Shown in pieces: positions 16,778 through 25,679 of a DNA stretch of 64,000 nt; the first letter of the stretch is position 1, and each line of letters opens with the position of its first letter. A program made the position numbers and the translations under genes. The notes beneath the pieces were generated by a model that had not been told where the DNA came from, made no database searches, and saw only the letters and a list, made by a program, of their open reading frames with translations. This stretch comes from Candidatus Hebobacterum abditum (lineage in GTDB: Bacteria; Armatimonadota; Hebobacteria; Hebobacterales; Hebobacteraceae), in assembly GCA_029821875.1 (NCBI GenBank), contig JALGXW010000024.1, positions 1 to 64,000 of the forward strand. Direction: 5' to 3'.

Positions 16778-19588
16778 ATGGCGAAGATGAGCGACTATCG
16801 GAAGACCCTGAACCTGCCCAAGACCGATTTCTCCATGCGGGCCAACCTCCCGGAGATGGAGACGCGCATTCAGCAGTTCTGGGAGGAGATCGCCCTATAC
16901 CGGGAGGTCCAGGCCCTGAGGAAGGGCGGCACTCAGTACATCCTTCACGACGGCCCTCCGTTCTCCAACGGCGACATCCACCTGGGCCAGGCCCTCAACA
17001 AAGTCCTGAAGGACGTGGTGGTCAAGTACAAGACCATGCGAGGATTCGACGCTCCCTTCGTGCCTGGATGGGACAACCACGGGTTGCCGACCGAGATGGC
17101 AGCCATTCGCACATTCGACATCGACCGCCATCGGATACACCCGACGGAGCTCCGCGAGCGATCGGCGGAGACGGCGCGCCACTACGTCGGGGTCCAGCGA
17201 GACCAGTTCCGGCGCCTCGGCGTGCGGGGCGACTGGGACAGTCCCTATCTTACAATGGACCCCGAGTATGAGGCCTCGGTCCTCGAGGTGTTCGAGAAGT
17301 TCGTGGAACACGGCTGTGTGTACCGGGGGCTGAAGCCGGTCCACTGGTGTCCCGAGTGCGAGACGGCCCTCGCCGACGCGGAGTTGGAGTACGGCGAGGC
17401 CGCCTCCCTCTCCGTGTATGTGAGATTCCCCGTTGTCACCGTCTCCGGGGACGCGTTCGGCACGCTGCCCGCCGTGGGGGCCGTCTCCTTCGCCGTCTGG
17501 ACGACGACACCATGGACGCTGCCCGCCGACGTGGCCGTCGCCGTCCATCCCGACCTGGAGTACGTGCTCGTCAAGACGCCCGAAGAGCACCTCATCATGG
17601 CTCGCGGGCTCCTGGGCGATACGATGTCGGCGATCGGCATCGGGCAATATGAGGTGGTGGCAGCGGCCGAGGGAGGCGGTCTCGAAGGGAGCAAGCTCCG
17701 ACACCCGTTCGCCGGTCGAGAAGTTCCCGTAGTTATTGCCGACTACGTGACGCTGGAGCAGGGGACCGGCTGTGTGCACACCGCGCCCGGGCACGGCCGG
17801 GAGGACTTCGAGACAGGCCAGAGATATGGGCTGCCGACCCTGCAGCCCCTGGACGGAAGAGGCGTCTTCACCGAGGAGGGCGGCAAGTTCGCCGGGCTCT
17901 CGCACACCGAGGCCGATCCGAAGATAGTGGACGAGATGGCGCAGCGCGGTACGCTGATGAAGTCCGAGGAATACAGGCACCAGTATCCTCACTGCTGGCG
18001 CTGCGATTCGCCGGTCATCTTCCGGGCCACCAAGCAGTGGTTCGTTGATCTCTCGAAGTTCACGGCCCGGGCCCTCGACGAGGTCGAGCAGGTCGAGTGG
18101 GTGCCGCCGTGGGGACGGCTTCGCATCCGAGGCATGGTGGAGGATCGCCCCGATTGGTGCATCTCCCGTCAGAGGGTCTGGGGGATACCGATACCGACCC
18201 TGTACTGCGAAGAGTGCGGACGCGAACTGCTCAGCTTGGACGTCATCGGGCGGGCCGTTGAGGCGGTGCGAAAGGGCGGCTCAGATGCCTGGCACAGCAC
18301 GCCTATCGAAGGGCTCGTTCCGTCCGGGACGTCATGTCAGCAGTGCGGGGGCAGCCGGTTCCGCCGGGAGCGGGACATCTTCGACGTCTGGTTCGAGTCC
18401 GGGTCGAGCCACGCGGCTGTCCTCAAGACGCGCCCCGACCTGCGGTGGCCTGCCGATCTGTACCTGGAGGGGCACGACCAGTACCGGGGCTGGTTCCAGC
18501 TTTCCCTCTGGAACGCCCTCATCGGCCAGGGCGGCAGGCCCTACGATACCGTCCTGACGACTGGGTTTGTCCTCGATGCCGAGGGACGGAAGATGTCGAA
18601 GCGCCTCGGCAACGCCATCGACCCGCAGGACGTGGTCCGCGATCTCGGGGCCGAGATCCTGCGGCTCTGGGTCTCCTACATCGACTTCAAGGAAGACATC
18701 CCCACAGGGCACGATATCTTCGACCAGGTGGTCGATGGATACCGCCGGCTGCGCAATACGATGCGCTTCATGCTCTCCAACCTTTTCGACTTCGACCCCG
18801 ATCGGGAGGCGGTGCCCAGGACACAGATGAGAGAGGTGGATCGCTGGGCCCTGGACCGGATAGCGAGGCTCCTAGAGCGTCTGACGGGCGCCTACGAGCA
18901 ATTCGAGTTCCACCAGGTGTACCATCGGGTACACGAATTCTGTGCTGTCGACCTCAGCCAAATCTATCTTGACTTGCTCAAGGACAGGCTCTATACTTAC
19001 CCGCCAAAAAGTCCGGACCGGCGTTCCGCGCAGACCGCCCTCTGGGTGATGGCGACGAGCCTGGCGAAGGTCCTGACGCCCATCCTGAGCCACACCTGTG
19101 AGGAGATCTGGCAGCACCTCCCTGGCTGGGAGGGACAGGAGAGGAGCGTCCAGCTGGCCGATTGGCCGGATCTGTCGGAGTGGCGCGACGAGGAGTTGGG
19201 GGAGCGGTGGCGGCAAGGGGTGGTTCCCTACTTCGAACAGGCCGACCGCGCGGTCGAGCAGCTTCGCCAGCGGAAGGTGGCCAGGCAGCCGATGGAGGCC
19301 GAGCTGGCCCTCTATTGCAGCGAAGAGATGTGGCAGACCTTGGTAGAGGCGCTCGGACTGGACGAGCTGGCGGCCGCAAGCGGTGTTTCGCAGGTGAGGC
19401 ACGGCGGGCCCGTCGAGGCCGCGCCGGAAGACGCCTATCAGGCGGAGGGGAATGAGCCGATGCGTATCGCGGGGCGCCGCCTCGAGGACGACAAGTGTGA
19501 CAGATGCTGGCGCCGACAGCCTTCGGTTGGCACGGATTCACGCCATCCTGGGCTTTGCGCCCGTTGTGTGGAATATGTGACTGCATAA
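16778..19588 (+). CDS. ileS: Isoleucyl-tRNA synthetase
   Basis: Class I aminoacyl-tRNA synthetase charging tRNA(Ile), 936 residues, family length. HIGH-type motif GDIHLGQAL near residue 67, editing (CP1) domain with TTTPWTLPADVAVAV and GTGCVHTAPGHG, KMSKR motif RKMSKRLGN near 605, and a C-terminal zinc knuckle CDRCWRR...CARC. This is the bacterial type with the C-terminal zinc site. ATG 16778 has a GAAGGAAG ribosome binding site; a GTG one codon earlier is an alternative. Confidence 0.97.
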   Translation: MAKMSDYRKTLNLPKTDFSMRANLPEMETRIQQFWEEIALYREVQALRKGGTQYILHDGPPFSNGDIHLGQALNKVLKDVVVKYKTMRGFDAPFVPGWDNHGLPTEMAAIRTFDIDRHRIHPTELRERSAETARHYVGVQRDQFRRLGVRGDWDSPYLTMDPEYEASVLEVFEKFVEHGCVYRGLKPVHWCPECETALADAELEYGEAASLSVYVRFPVVTVSGDAFGTLPAVGAVSFAVWTTTPWTLPADVAVAVHPDLEYVLVKTPEEHLIMARGLLGDTMSAIGIGQYEVVAAAEGGGLEGSKLRHPFAGREVPVVIADYVTLEQGTGCVHTAPGHGREDFETGQRYGLPTLQPLDGRGVFTEEGGKFAGLSHTEADPKIVDEMAQRGTLMKSEEYRHQYPHCWRCDSPVIFRATKQWFVDLSKFTARALDEVEQVEWVPPWGRLRIRGMVEDRPDWCISRQRVWGIPIPTLYCEECGRELLSLDVIGRAVEAVRKGGSDAWHSTPIEGLVPSGTSCQQCGGSRFRRERDIFDVWFESGSSHAAVLKTRPDLRWPADLYLEGHDQYRGWFQLSLWNALIGQGGRPYDTVLTTGFVLDAEGRKMSKRLGNAIDPQDVVRDLGAEILRLWVSYIDFKEDIPTGHDIFDQVVDGYRRLRNTMRFMLSNLFDFDPDREAVPRTQMREVDRWALDRIARLLERLTGAYEQFEFHQVYHRVHEFCAVDLSQIYLDLLKDRLYTYPPKSPDRRSAQTALWVMATSLAKVLTPILSHTCEEIWQHLPGWEGQERSVQLADWPDLSEWRDEELGERWRQGVVPYFEQADRAVEQLRQRKVARQPMEAELALYCSEEMWQTLVEALGLDELAAASGVSQVRHGGPVEAAPEDAYQAEGNEPMRIAGRRLEDDKCDRCWRRQPSVGTDSRHPGLCARCVEYVTA

Positions 19589-19685
19589 TGCGGCCCGGGG
19601 TTTCGCAGGACGTGGCTGGGGCAATACTAGTAAGCGTCCGTTATCCGGGCAGAGAGCTCAAGTTGAGGGAAGGACGCCAGAAACG

Positions 19686-20162
19686 ATGGCCGTGAGAGCA
19701 GCGGTCAAGACCAAGAGTAGGAAGAAGCCGAAGGCAAAGGCGAAGGTCAAGGCGGCCCGCAAGGGCGCCGCACGGACCCGCGCCAAGGCGAGGCCGCGCA
19801 GCAGCGAAATGGAGAGCTTCCGTGAACAGCTGCTGGCGGAGCAGGCGCGGCTGGAGGAGGAGCTCCGCGAGATCGAGCGCCGGGCGGCTCGCGCGGACGA
19901 GTCCGACCGCGCCACCGAGCTCTCGGCCTACGAGGACCATCCCGCCGACCTCGCCTCCGAGACTTTCGAGCGCGAGAAGGACCTGGCAATAGGCGAGAGT
20001 GTGGAGCACATGCTCCACAAGGTGATCAACGCTCTGGAGAAGATCGACCGCGGGACCTACGGGCGCTGCGACGCCTGCGGCAAACCTATCAAGAAGGCCC
20101 GCCTCAAGGCACTGCCGTTCGCAACGCTCTGCCTAGACTGTCAGGACAGACTGGAGAGCTAG
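19686..20162 (+). CDS. TraR/DksA family zinc-finger protein
   Basis: 158 residues. The first ~38 are Lys/Ala/Arg-rich and disordered, resembling a histone-like tail. A coiled coil follows ([20 protein letters not shown]), then the zinc finger CDACGKPI...CLDCQDRL (CxxC-x17-CxxC) at the C-terminus, as in DksA/TraR and the YteA group. The family modulates RNA polymerase through the secondary channel, sometimes with ppGpp; the basic tail is unlike E. coli DksA. It precedes lspA by 2 bp, a context common outside Proteobacteria. Confidence 0.85.
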   Translation: MAVRAAVKTKSRKKPKAKAKVKAARKGAARTRAKARPRSSEMESFREQLLAEQARLEEELREIERRAARADESDRATELSAYEDHPADLASETFEREKDLAIGESVEHMLHKVINALEKIDRGTYGRCDACGKPIKKARLKALPFATLCLDCQDRLES

Positions 20163-20164
20163 GG

Positions 20165-20641
20165 GTGAGGGCGTCCGCCGCAAGGGGACGCCCTCTTCTT
20201 CTTTTCGCCGCCGCTTCCGCCGCCGTATTCGCTCTCGATCAGGCCACCAAGGCTGTCGCCGCGCGACACCTCCAGTTCTACGTATCAGTCCCGGACGAGG
20301 GACTGCTCCAGCTCACCCTTACACACAACGCCGGCTCTGCGTTTTCCCTCATCGGCCAGAATTGGATTCTCATTGCTGTAACGACCGCCGTGTGTGTGGT
20401 AGTATTGGCGTACGCTCTTGCCGGTGAACTGGCACGGGCCCCGGGACGCGGTGTCGCTCTGGGCTTGATGCTCGGCGGGGCCCTTGGGAACCTCTGTGAC
20501 CGGCTGCGTACCGGAGGGGTCATTGACTTCATCGATGTCGATATCTGGGAGTGGCCCGTCTTCAACGTCGCAGATATCGCTATCACCGTCGGTGTTGGGC
20601 TGTTGGCCTTCCAGCTCCTACGCGGCCGCGCACACACTTAG
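20165..20641 (+). CDS. lspA: Signal peptidase II
   Basis: Membrane aspartyl protease that cleaves prolipoprotein signal peptides. 158 residues, GTG start 2 bp after the DksA-like gene. Four hydrophobic segments; signatures [36 protein letters not shown] (first catalytic Asp) and FNVADIAI (second catalytic Asp). lgt follows 9 bp later, so lipoprotein processing enzymes are co-transcribed. Confidence 0.96.
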   Translation: MRASAARGRPLLLFAAASAAVFALDQATKAVAARHLQFYVSVPDEGLLQLTLTHNAGSAFSLIGQNWILIAVTTAVCVVVLAYALAGELARAPGRGVALGLMLGGALGNLCDRLRTGGVIDFIDVDIWEWPVFNVADIAITVGVGLLAFQLLRGRAHT

Positions 20642-20650
20642 GGTGTAGTC

Positions 20651-21457
20651 ATGTACCCCACGCTTTTCGAGATCGGGCCGGTCCCGATCCGCAGCTACGG
20701 TACGCTGCTCATGGTCGGCTTTGTGGCCGCCATCCTCTTGTCGCGCCGCCAGGCGCGGCGGCTGGGGTTGTCCTCCGAGCTGCCGCTCGATCTGGGCCTG
20801 TGGGTGCTGGTTCTGGGGCTCATCTTCGCACGCGGGGTCTACGTGGCCCTGAACTGGACGGACTTCGCGAGACAGCCGGTAAACATCCTGTGCGTGTGGC
20901 GGGAGGGAGGCCTCTCGTTCCACGGCGGGCTGCTCGGGGGACTGCTCGCGGGAGTGCTCTTCTCGTGGCGACAGAAGGTATCGTTCTGGCTGTTGGCCGA
21001 CATGGTCGCGCCCGGGCTGGCCCTCGGCTATGCCATCGCGCGGCTCGGATGTCTGCTGAACGGCTGCTGCTACGGCCTTCCGACTGAGGGCAAAGTCACA
21101 TGGGGCATGCGATTCCTCATGTGGCCGGATTCGCAGCTCACCACGCAGCCGAGCCACCCGACCCAGATCTACGCCTCTCTGGGCAGCCTGGTGATCCTGG
21201 CCGTGCTGCTCGCGGTCCACAGCCGCCTGAAGGGGCGGGGACAGCTCTTCCTTCTCTATCTCATGCTATATGCAGTGATGCGGGCCGCTGTCGAAATCCT
21301 GAGGAAGGGCGTCACGGCGCGGGTGCTCTTCGACGGGATCACGGAGGCCCAGCTTGCCAGCGCCGTGATATTCGCACTCGCCCTGGTAGGGTTCATCATC
21401 CGCGGTCGCCAGGCTTCAGGAGAATCCGCGGCTGACGGAGGCGAGCCTCCTCAATGA
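20651..21457 (+). CDS. lgt: Prolipoprotein diacylglyceryl transferase
   Basis: Transfers diacylglycerol from phosphatidylglycerol to the lipobox cysteine. 268 residues, about seven membrane segments. HGGLLGGLLAG (catalytic-region His-Gly), YAIARLGCLLNGCCYGLPT (family signature with Arg) and SHPTQIYASLG are all present. Its last codons overlap rluD by 4 bp. With lspA it supplies lipoprotein maturation, used for example by the cyclophilin lipoprotein at 42557. Confidence 0.95.
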   Translation: MYPTLFEIGPVPIRSYGTLLMVGFVAAILLSRRQARRLGLSSELPLDLGLWVLVLGLIFARGVYVALNWTDFARQPVNILCVWREGGLSFHGGLLGGLLAGVLFSWRQKVSFWLLADMVAPGLALGYAIARLGCLLNGCCYGLPTEGKVTWGMRFLMWPDSQLTTQPSHPTQIYASLGSLVILAVLLAVHSRLKGRGQLFLLYLMLYAVMRAAVEILRKGVTARVLFDGITEAQLASAVIFALALVGFIIRGRQASGESAADGGEPPQ

Positions 21458-22467
21458 CGGAGGAGACCGAGTCCCTCGAGGTCGGCCCCAACGATGCCGG
21501 GCAGCGGCTCGACGTCTTCCTGGCGCAGCGGATTGAACCCTTGACGAGGTCCCAGGCGGAGCGACTCGCCAAGTCGGGTCGGGTCCGGGTCAACGGCCGC
21601 CCCGCTGCGGCCGGGCACCGCGTGGTTGCGGGGGAGCACGTCGATGTGTCGCTGCCGTCGGCTCCGCCGGAACGGCCCCAAGCCGAAGAGATACCTCTGG
21701 CGATCCTCTTTGAAGATGAACACATCATCGTCGTAAACAAGCCCCGCGGCATGGTCGTCCACCCGGCCGGCGGCCGCCATTCGGGTACCCTCGTGAACGC
21801 ACTGCTGTCGCATGCACGCACCCTCGCCTCAGGGGCCGGCCCACATCGCCCCGGCATTGTCCATCGACTCGACCGCGACACCTCCGGCCTGCTCGTGGTC
21901 GCGAAGACAGACGAAGCCTACACGCATCTCTCGGGACAGGTTCGCCGCAGGGAGTTGGAGCGACATTACCTGGCTCTCGTCTGGGGGAGGATCCGTGAGG
22001 ACCGCCTGCTCATCGACGTCCCCATAGGACGGCACCCGCGCGACGGCACGAGGATGGCCGCCGTGCCCCGGCCCAGCGATGGACGCAAGGTGCGCTCGGC
22101 GCGGACCGACGTGATCGTTCTGGACCGATTGGGGCCGGTGACGCTTGTGGAGGCCAGGCTTGGCACGGGCAGAACGCATCAGATACGCGTCCACCTGGCC
22201 CACCAGGGCCACCCCGTCGTGGGCGACCCTGCCTACGGTCTGCGGAGGTCCCGGAGAGAGAGGGTCGCTCTGGACTCGGCGGCGCGAGAGCTCCTGCGCG
22301 GTCTGCGCGGCCAGGCGCTCCATGCCCATTTGCTTAGGCTGCGTCATCCCGTCGGCGGCCAAGAACTGACGTTCACGGCTCCGCTGCCCGCCGAGATGGC
22401 GGCACTCGTCTCTCACTTGTCGGCGACGGGCAGGCGAGCCGAACTGCGCCAGGGAGGTCAGAAGTAG
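21454..22467 (+). CDS. RluA family 23S rRNA pseudouridine synthase (RluD-like)
   Basis: 337 residues: an S4 RNA-binding domain at ~15-75 (RLDVFLAQRIEPLTRSQAERL), then the RluA catalytic domain with HRLDRDTSGLLVVAKT at ~141, whose Asp attacks the uracil, and RTGRTHQIRVHL-like GTGRTHQIRVHLA at ~238. Position after lspA-lgt and the S4 domain fit RluD, which modifies helix 69 of 23S rRNA; other RluA subgroups cannot be excluded. Confidence 0.92.
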   Translation: MTEETESLEVGPNDAGQRLDVFLAQRIEPLTRSQAERLAKSGRVRVNGRPAAAGHRVVAGEHVDVSLPSAPPERPQAEEIPLAILFEDEHIIVVNKPRGMVVHPAGGRHSGTLVNALLSHARTLASGAGPHRPGIVHRLDRDTSGLLVVAKTDEAYTHLSGQVRRRELERHYLALVWGRIREDRLLIDVPIGRHPRDGTRMAAVPRPSDGRKVRSARTDVIVLDRLGPVTLVEARLGTGRTHQIRVHLAHQGHPVVGDPAYGLRRSRRERVALDSAARELLRGLRGQALHAHLLRLRHPVGGQELTFTAPLPAEMAALVSHLSATGRRAELRQGGQK

Positions 22468-22542
22468 GAGAAGGTAGGGGCAGAGACGTGCCGTAAGAAC
22501 GGTAGAACGCCCGGCAGGCCCGGGCGGGGAACGTTGGCGATA

Positions 22543-22565
22543 GCAGGCCGGCGTCGTCGGCCTGC
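22543..22565. promoter_or_regulatory. Perfect hairpin in the gcvH leader
   Basis: GCAGGCCG (22543-22550) pairs with CGGCCTGC (22558-22565) around a 7-nt loop, 35 nt before the gcvH start. The 133-bp leader does not show the glycine-riboswitch core. It may end the lspA-lgt-rluD transcript. Confidence 0.4.
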
Positions 22566-22600
22566 GTCGCGACCTTCGCAACATACGTAGGAGGATTGCC

Positions 22601-22999
22601 GTGTACCCTGGGGATCTCTACTACAGCGAGACCCATCAGTGGGCGCGAGTCGAAGAGGGCGTGGCCACCGTGGGAATCACGAACTACGCGCAGGAACAGC
22701 TTGGCGACGTGGTCTATGTCGAGCTGCCCCAGCCCGACGAAGATGTCACGCGGGGAGAGCCGCTCGGCAGTGTCGAGTCCGTGAAGGCAGTCGCCGACGT
22801 CAACTCCCCGGTCAGTGGCCGCGTCGCAGAAGCGAACACGGCCTTGGACGATGCCCCTGAGAAGATCAACCAGTCGCCCTATGACGATGGCTGGCTGGCC
22901 AAGATAGAGCTCTCCGATCCGGCCGAGATCCGGTCGCTCATGAGCGCGCAGGAATACGTCCAGTTACTCCAGCAGTTGGGCGAGGAGAAGACCGGCTAA
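22601..22999 (+). CDS. gcvH: Glycine cleavage system H protein
   Basis: Lipoyl carrier of the glycine cleavage system, 132 residues. GTG start after AGGAGG. Signature ETHQWARVEEGVATVGITNYAQEQLGD at the N-terminus, lipoylated Lys in GSVESVKAVADVNSPVSG (about residue 65), then NQSPYDDGWLAKIEL. No gcvT or gcvP lies nearby, so it is either part of a dispersed system or a lipoyl carrier for another route. Confidence 0.95.
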   Translation: MYPGDLYYSETHQWARVEEGVATVGITNYAQEQLGDVVYVELPQPDEDVTRGEPLGSVESVKAVADVNSPVSGRVAEANTALDDAPEKINQSPYDDGWLAKIELSDPAEIRSLMSAQEYVQLLQQLGEEKTG

Positions 23000-23021
23000 C
23001 AGCGCCCGCCTGCAAAGGCCG

Positions 23022-23047
23022 GCGGGCAAGGCACACGCCTTGCCCGC
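23022..23047. terminator. Bidirectional terminator between gcvH and hsp20
   Basis: An 11-bp perfect stem (GCGGGCAAGGC / GCCTTGCCCGC) with loop ACAC, placed between two convergent genes. No U-tract on either side. Its strength and position make it the likely shared terminator. Confidence 0.7.
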
Positions 23048-23068
23048 CCAGATGATCCGGCCCGCCTC

Positions 23069-23512
23069 CTAACCGACACTCACTTTCCTGGGTGTGGCCG
23101 ACTTGCTTCGTTCAGTCTTCGGCATGTCCACCTCGAGGATCCCGTCCTTCATGGTCGCCTTTGCCTCGTCTGTGACGACTTCCGCCGGCAGAGGGAGCAC
23201 CCTCTCGTAACGCCGCCACACTCGCTCCCGGCGGTGATAGGTCTGCTTCTTCTCCTCCTTCTCGTGCGACATCTCAGCGCTTATCGATAGGGACTCGGGC
23301 AGCACCTCCACCTCGAGGTCGTCCTTGCCAATCCCTGGCAGCTCTGCCTTCACCAGCACCTCGTCTGCGGTCTCGGACACGTCGAGGGTGGGCGCTCCCA
23401 CCCCCTCCCGGCGCGCAAGCGGACGGCCGAAGAACTCGTCGAAGACGCGGTCCAGGTCGGTCTGCACGTTCATCAGGCTGCGAAACGGGTCCCATCTCCT
23501 CAGAGATGACAT
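23069..23512 (-). CDS. Hsp20 family small heat-shock protein
   Basis: ATP-independent chaperone of 147 residues. Begins MSSLRRWDPFRSLMNVQ, typical of bacterial HspA-type proteins; the alpha-crystallin domain runs from ~43 (PTLDVSETADEVLVKAELPG) through the conserved VLPLPAEV and a DGILEVDMPK strand to the end. ATG 23512 has a GAGGAGGT ribosome binding site; an earlier in-frame ATG 15 codons upstream lacks one. A TTGACA promoter lies 75 bp upstream; no CIRCE-type inverted repeat is seen. Confidence 0.95.
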   Translation of the reverse strand: MSSLRRWDPFRSLMNVQTDLDRVFDEFFGRPLARREGVGAPTLDVSETADEVLVKAELPGIGKDDLEVEVLPESLSISAEMSHEKEEKKQTYHRRERVWRRYERVLPLPAEVVTDEAKATMKDGILEVDMPKTERSKSATPRKVSVG

Positions 23513-23562
23513 CTCACGCACCTCCTCACGAGTTTCCTGAGAACGCCCTGTTCTCACTGGTC

Positions 23563-23592
23563 ATTGTCTCGATATGAGTTCATTACTGTCAA
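23563..23592 (-). promoter_or_regulatory. Promoter of hsp20
   Basis: On the minus strand, a perfect TTGACA (23592-23587) is followed after 18 bp by GACAAT (23568-23563). The leader to the hsp20 ATG would be about 45 nt. Confidence 0.6.
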
Positions 23593-23720
23593 GTAACCTT
23601 AGCGTATCCTTGTGCATCTCGGCCCACAAAGCGGTCACACCAGCACATGCCGCAGGAGCACAGGAATCCACGGGAGACAGGCGGAATCTCAGCCAGAACG
23701 ACGCCGGCGGGAGTCGTACC

Positions 23721-24539
23721 ATGGCGAGACAGGCTGCCGCGCCACTCATCACCCTCCTGAGCGACCTCGGAACCGAGGACACGTACGTGGGAGTGATGAA
23801 GGCGGTCATCCTCGGCATATGTCCGGGCGCTCGGATCGTCGACCTCTGTCACGACATCGCTCCCCAGGATCTCCAGCAGGCCGCCTTCCTGCTCGACACT
23901 GCTTGGGGGTACTGCCCGGAGCGCACAGTGCACGTCGTCGTCGTCGATCCGGGCGTGGGGAGTGAGCGCCGGTTGGTGGCCGCCGAAGCGCGAGGGCATT
24001 ACTTCGTCGCGCCAGACAACGGAGTCTTGACCTACGTCCTAGCCGGCGCCCGCGAACACGCCGCCTTCTGTCTGGAGCGCACAGACCTCTTCCTCCCGGA
24101 TGTCAGCCAGACTTTCCACGGTCGGGACATCCTGGCCCCGGTGGCGGCTCACGTGGCGCTTGGGATGCCGCTGGACGAACTCGGGTCGGAGGTCACGGGT
24201 TCTCTTGAGCGATTCCCCATCTCTCGCCCCGTCTTCGACGAGAGCGGCCTGGTGGCCCATGTAGTGCATGTCGACCGGTTTGGAAACCTCGTGACCGATC
24301 TCACCGAAGCGGACTTGGCCACCTGGCAGCGGGAGGTGGGCGCAGATCAGTTCGTGATAAAGGTGGGCGACAGCGTGATCGAGGAGGTCCGAGTAGCCTA
24401 TGCCGGCGCCAGCCCGGGGGAGCTGCTTGCCTTGATTGGGAGCAGCGGCCGGCTGGAAATCGCGCTGAACCTCGGCAGTGCCGCGACCTGCCTCGGCGTG
24501 GGCGCGGGAGCAGTCGTGATGGTCGAGAGCCGAGCGTGA
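23721..24539 (+). CDS. S-adenosyl-L-methionine hydroxide adenosyltransferase
   Basis: DUF62-family enzyme that hydrolyses SAM to adenosine and methionine; related to fluorinase and chlorinase. 272 residues from ATG 23721, preceded by GGCGGGAG. Motifs: ITLLSDLGTEDTYVGVMKA at the start, DPGVGSERR (Asp and Arg of the catalytic triad), APDNGVLT, QTFHGRDILAP (triad His) and HVDRFGNLVTDL. The halogenase-specific substitutions are not evident, so hydroxide is the likely nucleophile. It overlaps a methyltransferase gene by GTGA. Confidence 0.92.
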   Translation: MARQAAAPLITLLSDLGTEDTYVGVMKAVILGICPGARIVDLCHDIAPQDLQQAAFLLDTAWGYCPERTVHVVVVDPGVGSERRLVAAEARGHYFVAPDNGVLTYVLAGAREHAAFCLERTDLFLPDVSQTFHGRDILAPVAAHVALGMPLDELGSEVTGSLERFPISRPVFDESGLVAHVVHVDRFGNLVTDLTEADLATWQREVGADQFVIKVGDSVIEEVRVAYAGASPGELLALIGSSGRLEIALNLGSAATCLGVGAGAVVMVESRA

Positions 24540-25618
24540 CAGATCCCCTCGACCTCGGGTCCCGGATGGGCGCGGCCTTCGTGGTGACGACACCCGCAGG
24601 GCTGGAGTCCGAGGCGCGGCGGGAACTGCGCGGACTTCTGTCCGGCTCCGAGGCGCGCTCACTGCCGCTGAAGGGCAACATCCTCCTGCTGACCGACAGA
24701 GACGAGTCCGACGCGGTGGCGCTCCTCGCCGGAGCCGACACGAGCTGTGTGTCCCGCGTCGTGCCGGTGCAGCGGCGCGTGCGCGTCTCGGGCGATGTCG
24801 GCTGCTTCCCAGAGATCGCGGAGGCGGCCGCCGACATCGGCCGGGTCGCGGCTGGACAGACATTCCTGTTGCGCTGCAACCGGCGAGGGCAGCACGCCTG
24901 GCAGAGCCGTGAGTTGGAGCGTGCGGTGGCGCGGGAGGTCGAGCGGCTCACTGGCGGCGTCGGGGAGTATGAGTCTGAGACAGACTGGGTGGTTCGCGTT
25001 GAGGTCTACCAGGACATCGCCTTCGTTGGCGTCAATCGGCCAGGCGACATGCTCCACAAGCCTCTGCGCCGCCAGCGGAAGTACGCCCCCGGGCAGCGGC
25101 CGCTCAACCGCGCCCAGTGGAAGATACGGGAGGCCCTCGGCGCCTTCGGCATCGAGATCGGGACCGAAGCGCGAGTGCTGGACCTCGGATCGGCGCCGGG
25201 CGGCTGGGCGGCCGTGCTTGCGGAAGCGGCGGCAGAGGTGGTGGCTGTCGACCCAGCCGACCTGGACGCCCAGGTCGCTGCGTTGCCCAACGTACGTCAT
25301 GTGCGGTGCAGGGCCGAAGAGCTGGCCTTCCGAGATGATATGGTGGGCCGCTTCGATCTGATGACATGTGACATGAACGTCGATCCCCGAGAGGCCGCGG
25401 ATGCGGTATGCGCCCTCGTCTCCTTACTGAAGCCCGGCGCGCCAGCCCTCATGACCGTCAAGTACGTCACTCGGCAGCGGAGGCGGCACGAGCGAGAGGC
25501 GCGCGAGAGGCTGGCCGAGCAGTTCGAGGAGATCCGGTTCAGACGACTTCCCCATAACCGCTTCGAGACCACGGCGGGGATGGTGAAGAGGAGAACGGTG
25601 GCGGGCGCGACGAACTAG
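24536..25618 (+). CDS. THUMP-FtsJ RNA 2'-O-methyltransferase (RlmM-like)
   Basis: 360 residues. N-terminal THUMP-like RNA-binding region (residues ~10-175, starting AAFVVTTPAGLESEARREL), then an RrmJ/FtsJ methyltransferase fold with LDLGSAPGGWAAVL. The K-D-K-E tetrad of ribose 2'-O-methyltransferases is traceable: Lys in QWKIREAL, Asp in TCDMNVDP, Lys in TVKYV, Glu in RFETT. The layout matches RlmM (23S rRNA C2498), although THUMP-FtsJ proteins outside Proteobacteria may have other targets. GTG start overlapping the SAM hydrolase gene. Confidence 0.82.
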   Translation: MTDPLDLGSRMGAAFVVTTPAGLESEARRELRGLLSGSEARSLPLKGNILLLTDRDESDAVALLAGADTSCVSRVVPVQRRVRVSGDVGCFPEIAEAAADIGRVAAGQTFLLRCNRRGQHAWQSRELERAVAREVERLTGGVGEYESETDWVVRVEVYQDIAFVGVNRPGDMLHKPLRRQRKYAPGQRPLNRAQWKIREALGAFGIEIGTEARVLDLGSAPGGWAAVLAEAAAEVVAVDPADLDAQVAALPNVRHVRCRAEELAFRDDMVGRFDLMTCDMNVDPREAADAVCALVSLLKPGAPALMTVKYVTRQRRRHEREARERLAEQFEEIRFRRLPHNRFETTAGMVKRRTVAGATN

Positions 25619-25679
25619 TGAGACTGTTGTGTCGGCGCGACGCGAGCTGCACGCCAAGCAAGCACGGAGGGAGCATCGG

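Noticed and set aside
22468-22600. Glycine riboswitch upstream of gcvH
   Set aside because: Leader has GC hairpins but not the conserved aptamer core.
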